Assembly (NCBI GenBank): GCA_021802225.1
Contig: JAKAAS010000186.1
Location: 1 to 5,184 of the forward strand
Length of the DNA: 5,184 nucleotides
Origin: Bacillota bacterium
Lineage (GTDB): Bacteria; Bacillota_E; Sulfobacillia; Sulfobacillales; Sulfobacillaceae
Direction of reading: 5' to 3'
Part shown: in pieces, positions 1 through 5,184 of the stretch
Position numbering within the stretch: position 1 is the stretch's first letter
Layout: every line of letters starts with the position of its first letter
Notes under the pieces: generated by a model
What the model was told of the DNA's origin: nothing
The model's database searches: none
The model's input: only the letters and a program-made list of their open reading frames with translations
Position numbers and translations under genes: made by a program

Positions 1-1155
1 AGAACGCCAAAGACCAAAAAAACCAAAGGCTGCTGCGTACGAGAAGGTACTAATGAGCCACCCCATAATAACTGGAGCGAGAAATCCTCCGGTTTGACCT
101 CCAAAGTTAACCATGGCGCCTCCAGACGCCATAATTTTGGGCGACAGCAACCGAAGCGGAAGACCAAATATGGGCAAGAAAGCCAAAAACATAAAAAATA
201 ATCCAAAAGTGAAATACACCACAAATTGGCTTAGGGTTGTTGATGTGGTCAACAAAATAAGAAAAATAGCCGCGATAAGTTCTGCTGGCACAATAAGCCA
301 ACGATGATGAGCACTAAAGTATCGGTCAAAGAGAAAGCCACCCAAAACCGTGGAAATTGTCGCCGCAAACCACGGAATGCTTATTAAAAATCCCGTTGAA
401 ACAATATGCACATGACGAACGTCCATGAGATAAGAGGGTCCCCACGAAATAAGTCCCCAAGCTACGATGTCAAAACCAAAAAACATCAATGCAAACTTCC
501 ACATCGTGGCGACTTTCAAAATTGCCAGAGACTTGGTGCCGACCCCACCTTCTGGATTAGAGGTAGGGGTCTCGAGACGTAAATTGGAGTCAAGAGGTTT
601 GGGAAGAAGGAACAAGATCAGTAGCGCCATGATAATTCCAAGACCGGCAACCCAATAAAAAGCACCGCGCCATCCAACCAAAGCTATAGCGGGTGCAGCA
701 ATAAGGGGGGCCAACGCAGAACCCAGAGGATTGGAAGCCAGCATTAACCCATTGGATGCTAGCCGAGATGATTTTGGCGTACGTTCTCCAATGGCTTTCA
801 TCGATGACCCTGGAAACATGCCTTCTGATACACCAAATAGAGTGCGTACAATGAGCAAGCCTATATAGCTGGAGGCAATGCCAGTCAGCGCAGTAAATAC
901 TGACCAAGCCGTAAGGGCCCATGTCATGACCTTTTTGGAACCAAAACGATCACCTAACAGTCCGCCCGGAATCTGAAATAACGCATAGGTCAAAAAGAAT
1001 GCACTCATTATTAAGCCTAGTTCAACAGGGTTAAGATGAAATGTCTTGCCAATAGAGGGTAACGCCATTGAAATTACCAATCGATCGATGTAATCGATCA
1101 GCCAACCGAAAAACAAAAGAGTGACGGTAGTCTTGAGTACGCGTTGCGCGGTCAT
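1..1155 (-). CDS. MFS permease, ACS (anion:cation symporter)-type, C-terminus cut by window edge
   Basis: This minus-strand frame is open for 385 codons from ATG at 1155 to the left edge, with no stop. It encodes a Major Facilitator Superfamily membrane transporter. About eleven hydrophobic segments are visible; the last helix and tail lie outside the window. The signature loop between helices 2 and 3 (GGLLGDRFGSKK, residues 64-75) is canonical, and a second copy (GGFLFDRYF, 272-280) opens the second half. DYIDR near residue 21, RTLFGVSEG near 104 and GGQTGGFLAP near 352 fit the ACS family, which moves organic anions such as hexuronates, aldarates and galactonate with protons. The start is well supported by AGGAGG at 1163-1168, 7 bases upstream. 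It lies downstream of, and on the same strand as, the broken aldehyde dehydrogenase and the sugar kinase, suggesting uptake of a sugar or sugar acid. The substrate is not readable. Confidence 0.93.
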   Translation of the reverse strand, partial: MTAQRVLKTTVTLLFFGWLIDYIDRLVISMALPSIGKTFHLNPVELGLIMSAFFLTYALFQIPGGLLGDRFGSKKVMTWALTAWSVFTALTGIASSYIGLLIVRTLFGVSEGMFPGSSMKAIGERTPKSSRLASNGLMLASNPLGSALAPLIAAPAIALVGWRGAFYWVAGLGIIMALLILFLLPKPLDSNLRLETPTSNPEGGVGTKSLAILKVATMWKFALMFFGFDIVAWGLISWGPSYLMDVRHVHIVSTGFLISIPWFAATISTVLGGFLFDRYFSAHHRWLIVPAELIAAIFLILLTTSTTLSQFVVYFTFGLFFMFLAFLPIFGLPLRLLSPKIMASGGAMVNFGGQTGGFLAPVIMGWLISTFSYAAAFGFFGLWRS

Positions 1156-1162
1156 GAATTTC

Positions 1163-1168
1163 CCTCCT
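1163..1168 (-). promoter_or_regulatory. Ribosome binding site of the MFS permease
   Basis: AGGAGG on the minus strand, 7 bases before the ATG at 1155. It is a near-perfect anti-16S match and fixes the permease start, although the frame has little other upstream signal. Confidence 0.85.
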
Positions 1169-1232
1169 ATTGTGAATGGATGCACCGTTAATTGGTGAAT
1201 AGCTACCGGGCGGTGCGTTGATAATGAAATCA

Positions 1233-1463
1233 ATTCTGCGTGAAGATACTATGAACTTGTTTGTGCTTGACCACCCCAGCAAAGCAATGTGCTAGATCGA
1301 TGACAAATTGGAGAGGATGGCATACGCCTGACCCCCGGGATGAAGAATAAGGTGGACCCGCTACTAAAATCTCCTCAACGTCAACTTCAATCAAACTTTG
1401 GGCGTCGATCTCTTCGTCGTGTCTTTTGCGTTCCTTATGTTCCTGATCATTTTTGGATTCCCT
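1233..1463 (-). other. Unexplained 77-codon open stretch upstream of the MFS gene
   Basis: This minus-strand frame is open between stops at 1464-1466 and 1230-1232. It has no ATG or GTG near its beginning; the first possible start is a TTG after about 22 codons. The translation is charged at first (HKERKRHDEEIDAQSL), then reads IEVDVEEILVAGPPYSS and a hydrophobic-amphipathic part (LQFVIDLAHCFAGVVKH). It looks more protein-like than the competing frames but I recognise no family. It may be a relic of a gene that lay between the aldehyde dehydrogenase and the MFS permease, or chance. The rest of 1156-1390 holds the leader of the MFS gene and nothing else I can support. Confidence 0.2.
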
Positions 1464-1593
1464 TCAAGAGCTTTTACTTCACACTGCGATATGTCTGGAC
1501 ACAAGGATGTCACACCTGGTTCAATTACTATCCTTCCGGTTCGTTGATGCTCATTGTGCATTCACCCCATGGAGCAAGCTCAAACCGTTCCGC
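1391..1593 (-). pseudogene. Possible class II aldolase/epimerase-like remnant (two frames)
   Basis: Two minus-strand frames together give a coherent piece. One (1593 to 1528) reads FELAPWGECTMSINEPEG and then hits TAG. The other (from about 1532 down to a TGA at 1391-1393) continues RIVIEPGVTSLCPDI and then EVKALEGN. The order and spacing resemble the N-terminal region of class II aldolases and L-ribulose-5-phosphate 4-epimerases, where a WGN-S segment is followed by VIxPSGV and a PEDxVVVDLxGN segment. The Ser of PSG is missing and key residues are altered, so this would be a decayed fragment with at least one frameshift. No zinc-binding His cluster follows. Its place just downstream of the aldehyde dehydrogenase relic fits a sugar-phosphate pathway. 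The identification is tentative. Confidence 0.3.
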
Positions 1594-1644
1594 CCCAGTA
1601 TTATTAAAGTGGCATGGGTCCCTGAGCACTGGATCAAAACAACA

Positions 1645-2361
1645 CTACAGTACGCGTTGAGGTATATTGAACACTCCCATCGTGGAATACGTCACGTCCT
1701 GAACGGCACATTCGGGGCGTTTGCGACCTAGTACGGAGTCTTTGATCCCTCTGTGGTCAGTCCGATATGATGAGGAATCATTGATGAGCCCCCCAACCTC
1801 AAGCGTTTGTATCGCTTGTCACGCAAGTTCCACTCGGTGGGTGAAAAAGCCAGCTTGCAAACCGTATCGGCTTTGGGCCCATTGTGGTACATGGTCGAAC
1901 TTGTCATATGGCACCATGCCGGCCAGTAGATCGAACACGTCTTGCGCGAGTGCATCGAAGGAGAGACTTCGACTAGAAGTTCTGGAGTGATCATGGCTCC
2001 ATCTGCACTCAACTTGACCATGGCACGTGCGCCGGATGATAACGATTCCTTCTATCATTCAAATGCTCCTTGGGCAGCAGCTTCGCTAATCATTGAACCG
2101 ACATCTGTGGTTTTATCCGCCGGATCACCCACGATCAATTACATCCCTTTGTCGCGGATGAAGTGTGACCAATGAAATAAGGGCGGAGGTCTGTGTTATC
2201 ACTGGTCTTTGGAGGAGACGCAAGGCAGGCACATGAGACTGAACTGCTGCCAGAGTGTTGGGTAGATTGGCTTGTGATGGTACAGTGCCCTTTGCAAATA
2301 CCGTAAAATTGGTGAAGGTTAAAGCTAACACTAATGCTCCAACATCGGCAAGGAATGCCAC
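1645..2361 (-). pseudogene. Aldehyde dehydrogenase pseudogene with large internal deletion
   Basis: This is an NAD(P)-dependent aldehyde dehydrogenase gene in ruins. From GTG at 2361 the first frame (to about 2140) matches the family N-terminus: TFTNFTVFAKGTV, then LAAVQSHVPALRLLQRP and RQRDVI. At about 2132-2145 it changes frame and jumps to the C-terminal third: VGDPADKTTDVGSMISEAAA, then consecutive stops TGA and TAG (2057-2052), then AMITPELLVEV. After another frame change come RYGLQAGFFTHRVELA, a TGA at 1821-1819, LEVGGLINDSSSYRTDH, GIKDSVLG and a terminal TAG at 1647-1645. About 240 residues are missing, including the NAD fold, the ELGG glutamate and the catalytic Cys. The usual MPYG before GIKDS is also gone. 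The product cannot be functional. It lies downstream of the PfkB kinase, so an oxidation step after phosphorylation or cleavage is likely. Confidence 0.85.
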
Positions 2362-2369
2362 TCATTTCA

Positions 2370-2376
2370 CCCCTTT
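2370..2376 (-). promoter_or_regulatory. Ribosome binding site of the aldehyde dehydrogenase relic
   Basis: AAAGGGG on the minus strand, 8 bases before GTG 2361. The ATG at 2365 lies only 4 bases after it and in a frame that gives no aldehyde dehydrogenase sequence, so GTG 2361 is the preferred original start. Confidence 0.55.
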
Positions 2377-2399
2377 ACTAAATTAGTTTAATTAATCAC

Positions 2400-2428
2400 A
2401 ACCTACCACTTACTATCCTTGATTGCAA
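2400..2428 (-). promoter_or_regulatory. Candidate sigma-A-type promoter for the aldehyde dehydrogenase relic
   Basis: On the minus strand TTGCAA (2428-2423) is followed after 17 bases by TAGGTT (2405-2400), about 38 bases before GTG 2361. The stretch 2374-2460 is markedly AT-rich compared with its surroundings. It includes the short palindrome ACTAAATTAGT at 2377-2387 between the promoter and the gene, a possible operator. The hexamers match consensus only partly, so this is a suggestion. Confidence 0.3.
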
Positions 2429-2464
2429 AACTTATTTGATTATTTATGCTGTTAGACAAATTCC

Positions 2465-2480
2465 GGGCGTGTTCCCGCCC
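2465..2480. terminator. GC-rich hairpin downstream of the PfkB kinase (weak terminator candidate)
   Basis: GGGCG at 2465-2469 pairs with CGCCC at 2476-2480 around a six-base loop. It lies about 76 bases past the kinase stop codon. No clear T-run follows on the minus strand, so it may be an intercistronic or pausing hairpin rather than an intrinsic terminator. Confidence 0.2.
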
Positions 2481-2555
2481 CCCCACCTACGTCCTCGCAT
2501 ATCTTGCGTGGGCAGCCTGTAATGGCTAGACGGTGGGAGAGTTCATTGGCGCAAT

Positions 2556-3434
2556 TCAAGGATTGGTCTGATAGACCTCGCTCCATATCTTCACAATGTC
2601 GGATAATGGCGCCAAACTGGCTGACGAGCCTTTCCGGCTTGCAGCCAGAGCATCTGCACAACAGCCCAGTTCTGTGCTGTGACGCAAGGATAATCCTTTT
2701 GCCAACGAATAAGCTAATGTTCCATTAAAGGCATCGCCGGCGGCGGTGGGATCAAGTGCCGTAACAACCGGTGCTGCGATGCTTGCTGTTTGCCTATCCT
2801 GGGTGTGCAATAATACTCCCTCGTCTCCCAAAGTGACGATTGAGGCTGTCAGTTGCGGATACATTTCCCATACAATCCAAGCCTGTTCTTCAACGGAGTG
2901 TGCTGGTTGATTGGACAGCATGCTCAGTTCCTGGCGGTTAGGAGTAAGGATGTCGGCTAACTGCAACAAATCGCGGGTCATGGCCGTCGCAGGTGCGGGC
3001 TCGCAGATGATGAGCATGCCGCGGCTTTTGGCAATCTGAGCAGCCTGGATCGACGTAACCGTGGGAACTTCACCTTGAATCAACAAAATTTTAGCTGTTG
3101 TCCACAGATGCTGTGTTCGTTGGATATCTTCCGGCGTTAACAGTTGATTGGCCCCGGGGACATGCAAAATATACTGAGATGCTGGCAGTATGACCGGGAC
3201 AGCGCATGACGTCATGCCTTCCTGCAATATTCCACGCATGTCAAAACCCCTTTTCAACAGTTGTTCAAGAGCCCATGCCCCCAATATGTCCTCACCCACT
3301 TCCCCGACAATGAGTACCGGATCGTCCAATTGAGCGGTCTGCAAGCCCTGATTCACCGCCTTGCCGCCTAATGTCAGCCCAATGGACTCGACGCGTAGCG
3401 TTTCGCCGACAATGGGATCCCGAGGAAGTGTCAA
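2556..3434 (-). CDS. PfkB/ribokinase-family carbohydrate kinase (start region damaged)
   Basis: This is an ATP-dependent sugar kinase of the PfkB family, cytoplasmic, transferring phosphate to a sugar or sugar derivative. Counting from TTG 3434 (292 residues), the GGKAVNQ signature lies at 23-29, the Mg/phosphate NxxE motif (NRQE) at 166-169, LGDEGVL at 202-208, and the second signature DPTAAGDAFNGTL at 228-240 with the catalytic-base Asp at 234. The C-terminus (KGSSASLAPLSDI) is complete. TTG 3434 is the only usual start codon in frame but cannot be the true start. The first beta strand, VVVGSIVAD, is encoded in the same frame just upstream (about 3467-3441). That frame runs back to a TGA near 3535 with only CTG 3494 as a start. 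ATG codons at 3502 and 3499 lie one frame away. No specific substrate can be assigned; fructose, a deoxy-sugar acid or a sulfosugar are all possible. Confidence 0.88.
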   Translation of the reverse strand: MTLPRDPIVGETLRVESIGLTLGGKAVNQGLQTAQLDDPVLIVGEVGEDILGAWALEQLLKRGFDMRGILQEGMTSCAVPVILPASQYILHVPGANQLLTPEDIQRTQHLWTTAKILLIQGEVPTVTSIQAAQIAKSRGMLIICEPAPATAMTRDLLQLADILTPNRQELSMLSNQPAHSVEEQAWIVWEMYPQLTASIVTLGDEGVLLHTQDRQTASIAAPVVTALDPTAAGDAFNGTLAYSLAKGLSLRHSTELGCCADALAASRKGSSASLAPLSDIVKIWSEVYQTNP

Positions 3435-3599
3435 GGGAGGGTCGGCAACAATACTGCCGACGACGACAGCAGGGGTTTCCCCTGGTTGTTTCAGGGCATC
3501 ATGTTCTCTGCCTTTTTTGGAAGATGGTTTTCAGTGTGGTCACGAAAATATGGTCGCGGTGTGATGAGAATGCTGTATACACCACTGACTACTCAGGGC

Positions 3600-3605
3600 A
3601 GGAGG
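3600..3605 (+). promoter_or_regulatory. Ribosome binding site that decides the glycosidase start
   Basis: AGGAGG, 7 bases before ATG 3613. The glycosidase homology further on is in another frame, which has only GTG 3561 and ATG 3564/3570 with no good ribosome binding site. This site argues that translation originally began at 3613 and that a frameshift followed. Confidence 0.7.
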
Positions 3606-3612
3606 AATCAAC

Positions 3613-4757
3613 ATGCTTATTCACCCGAATTACCGGATGTGGGGTTTTGGACCATTCATGTTGGCCGACAACAGCACCTGTATTGCCTGAAGGCACCACG
3701 GACCGGCCATGCCAGCACGGGGCACGATTTTTCCGTCATCGCCCACGCCACCTCCTCGGATTTGGTCCATTGGCAATGGCATGAGAATGCTCTTTATCCG
3801 GGTGCCGCGGGCGCATGGGACGACTTGTGTTTGTTAACGGGCAGCGTGATAGCACACCGAAACCAGTGACTGATGTTTTATACGGGACGAGACCGCAGAA
3901 CCCGTATACAGAATATTGGCTTGGCCGTTTCCGACGACCTTGAATTGTGGACAAAATCCCCTTCCTCTCCGCTGCTTCAGCCTGATCCCCGGTGGTATAA
4001 GACGGGAAACGAGGAATCTTCGGAAGCGTTTACCTGGCGCGACCCCTACGTGGTTTACGATCCAATGTCCACACTATATTACCTCTTTCTTTCTTCCCAT
4101 GACCGTTTTCAGCCCGAAGGATATCAGGGAGCCATTGGCCTTGCCGTGTCTCGTGATCTCTATCAGTGGACTCTGTTACCACCTGTTTTGAGTCCCGGGT
4201 GCCTTAGGGATATGGAAGTTCCTACGGTCATCCGGTGGAACAACGGCTGGTACCTTTTTGTATCGGTCAAAGCCGAATGGTATCGTCCCACCTGTCCGTT
4301 AGGGGATGGAGTCACCGGAACGTTGTGCTTTCGCAGCGAAAAGCTTACCGGGCCGTTTGAACTGGTAGGTCATCCTCTTCTTGTTGACCATTGGTATGCT
4401 GCACGACCGGTAGCTCACGGCAAGCAGTGGCTTTTATTGGGCTGGCGAATGGGTGAGGAAGAAGGATTTCCTCATCATTCTTTGCCCTACAGCATCGACA
4501 ACCCATCAAGATCATGCGGTTCACGTCTCTACCCCTTAGTGCCGGTCGTGGCGATGCCTTCGACAATAGCGCGTTGTCCCAAGAGATACAGAACAAAGAC
4601 CGGGACACTAACAAAAACCGCCGCCGCCATGAGCAGCTTGGATTTATTTGAAAATGAATCAGGCGACTTGTTCATTTCTGCCGCGACCGATGAGGCAGTG
4701 GCCATAGTGGAGAATTTTCAACCCACAGGGAATTGGCCTCTGAGGTGTCTGAATTGA
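3613..4757 (+). pseudogene. Broken GH-J clan (GH32/GH43-like) five-bladed beta-propeller glycosidase
   Basis: The gene resembles bacterial glycosidases of the GH32/GH43 superfamily, which cleave fructosides or related oligosaccharides. From ATG 3613 the first frame reads MLIHPNYRMWGFGPF, then MLADNS. At about 3675 the homology moves to another frame: HLYCLKAPR, AHATSSDLVHW, GAWDDLCLLTGSVI. An in-frame TGA at 3867-3869 follows, and the same frame resumes at once with LMFYTGRDRRTRIQNIGLAVS. Further on come DPRWY, the conserved WRDP (Asp at 4041-4043, the likely transition-state stabiliser), MEVPTV (Glu at 4215-4217, the likely acid/base) and WLLLGWRMGEEEGF. Homology fades near 4500; the last ~80 codons of the frame run antisense through an ABC permease fragment and are not glycosidase. 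No signal peptide is seen, suggesting a cytoplasmic enzyme. It is divergent from the kinase. Sequencing error could explain one lesion but hardly all. Confidence 0.85.
4529..4640 (-). pseudogene. C-terminal fragment of a MalG-type sugar ABC transporter permease
   Basis: On the minus strand, from about 4640 to a TAG at 4531-4529, the translation reads KLLMAAAVFVSVPVF followed by LYLLGQRAIVEGIATTGTKG and a stop. A hydrophobic last helix, then QR-x-x-VEGIATTG-x-KG at the very end, is the typical tail of the second inner-membrane permease (MalG/UgpE family) of carbohydrate ABC importers. The frame continues upstream as MATASSVAAEMNKS from ATG 4705, but this part has no membrane helices, EAA loop or other permease features, so about 240 N-terminal residues are absent. 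It lies antisense to the 3' end of the glycosidase frame. This suggests that a rearrangement pasted a permease 3' end beside the glycosidase. The whole importer is not in the window. Confidence 0.7.
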
Positions 4758-4764
4758 TAAAAAC

Positions 4765-4878
4765 GTGAAACATAATTTTTGTGTGGCAGTTCAACAAGTG
4801 TCGTCTCAATTCACCCAACCATCGGCTCAAGAGGCCTGGGCGAGTATCCAAAGTGGAGAATTCACGAATCATGAGTGA
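4765..4878 (+). other. Small unrecognised ORF, 37 residues
   Basis: A GTG-started frame ends with TGA at 4876-4878. The translation ends QEAWASIQSGEFTNHE, which vaguely recalls the tail of small antitoxin-like proteins. There is no convincing ribosome binding site and no partner toxin can be seen; the next frame (ATG 4888) encodes 45 basic residues of no known kind and overlaps the coiled-coil gene. I would not call it a gene without homologues. Confidence 0.15.
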
Positions 4879-4943
4879 AGGCATACTATGAAGAAAGAGT
4901 GGTTGCGCATTTCCCGGAAATTCACTAGAAAGTGGCGAGCCTC

Positions 4944-5184
4944 ATGGACCACGAAGTTCTCGAGCGTTTTGACCAACTCGAACGGCGTATTGAATCAAAA
5001 ATTGATAAAGTATCCTCGCGTTTAGAAGAACACATGAGGATTGTAAAAACTGACTTAGAAAACCGCCTTGACGAAATGAAGTCAGGTCTGGATAAAAAAC
5101 AAGTCCGCAGAACAAGTTGGTGGCAAACGGCCACTATTGCCGGCGTCGCGCTTCTGGGAATCATCATAACCGCGGTCATTACCA
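4944..5184 (+). CDS. Coiled-coil protein with C-terminal membrane helix, partial at right edge
   Basis: The frame from ATG 4944 is open to the window end (80 codons). Residues 1 to about 55 are charged with a heptad-like spacing of hydrophobics (LERFDQLERRIESKIDKV, then SSRLEEHM, LENRLDEM), strongly suggesting a coiled coil. A basic-aromatic hinge (QVRRTSWW) leads into a hydrophobic segment (TIAGVALLGIIITAVIT, about 64-80) that should be a membrane helix. The layout resembles small phage or chromosomal membrane-anchored coiled-coil proteins such as the XhlA-like group, but no specific function can be assigned. GTG 4932 is an alternative start four codons upstream; a TAG at 4926-4928 closes the frame before it. 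Neither start has a strong ribosome binding site. It appears unrelated to the sugar genes. Confidence 0.7.
   Translation, partial: MDHEVLERFDQLERRIESKIDKVSSRLEEHMRIVKTDLENRLDEMKSGLDKKQVRRTSWWQTATIAGVALLGIIITAVIT

Noticed and set aside
113..922. Several 60-110-residue frames inside the first kilobase on both strands.
   Set aside because: All overlap the uninterrupted 385-codon MFS frame and show no family features.
1183..1197. Small inverted repeat CACC/GGTG upstream of the MFS gene as a regulator operator.
   Set aside because: Four-base arms are expected by chance, and no regulator gene is present to support it.
1340..1731. Two overlapping plus-strand frames of 92 and 106 residues.
   Set aside because: Their translations look like no protein family, and they run antisense to the aldehyde dehydrogenase and aldolase-like relics on the minus strand.
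2140..2300. Catalytic-Cys region of the aldehyde dehydrogenase in the frame leading into VGDP (reads FSLMCLPCVSSK).
   Set aside because: The spacing to VGDP looked right, but that frame has several stops and lacks the N-x-GQ residues. The neighbouring frame gives a much better match to the family N-terminus, so the middle of the gene is deleted.
3574..3581. Palindrome TGTATACA in the kinase-glycosidase gap, also resembling a -10 box.
   Set aside because: No matching -35 element at a sensible distance was seen and the palindrome is only 8 bases long.
3867..3869. TGA read as Trp through an alternative genetic code.
   Set aside because: TGG encodes the Trp residues in the MFS, kinase and glycosidase frames, and TGA ends the kinase at the length normal for its family. 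A code change is not needed.
1..5184. CRISPR arrays, tRNA or rRNA genes, riboswitches.
   Set aside because: No regularly spaced repeats, cloverleaf-like sequences or known RNA motifs were recognised by eye on either strand.

Overview
The window looks like chromosomal DNA from a Gram-positive bacterium of moderate GC. Strong AGGAGG-type ribosome binding sites, TTG/GTG start codons and the style of the proteins suggest a Bacillota member; Sulfobacillus-like is my guess but is not proven. TGG is the Trp codon throughout and TGA ends genes, so the standard bacterial code applies.

Layout. Minus strand, 1-1155: an open MFS permease of the anion:cation symporter (ACS) type, cut by the left edge. 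1156-1644: no intact gene; weak traces of a class II aldolase-like gene on the minus strand and one unexplained open stretch. 1645-2361, minus: a wrecked aldehyde dehydrogenase gene, whose N-terminal and C-terminal ends are joined after loss of the catalytic middle. 2362-2555: AT-rich spacer with a candidate promoter and a GC hairpin. 2556-about 3500, minus: a nearly complete PfkB/ribokinase-family sugar kinase whose start region is damaged. 3613-about 4520, plus: a five-bladed beta-propeller glycosidase (clan GH-J, GH32/GH43-like), broken by an early frameshift and an in-frame TGA. 4529-about 4640, minus: the last ~35 residues of a MalG-type sugar ABC permease, lying antisense inside the 3' end of the glycosidase frame. 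4944-5184, plus: start of a coiled-coil protein with a C-terminal membrane helix, cut by the right edge.

Taken together this is the remains of a carbohydrate-use locus. A glycosidase would release a sugar, a permease would bring it in, a PfkB kinase would phosphorylate it, and an aldolase and aldehyde dehydrogenase could act downstream. Only the MFS permease and, apart from its start, the kinase remain readable. The rest shows frameshifts, stops, an internal deletion and a chimeric junction. The substrate cannot be read from the sequence. I found no new defence or mobile system, RNA gene or CRISPR array; the main interest is the pattern of gene decay.
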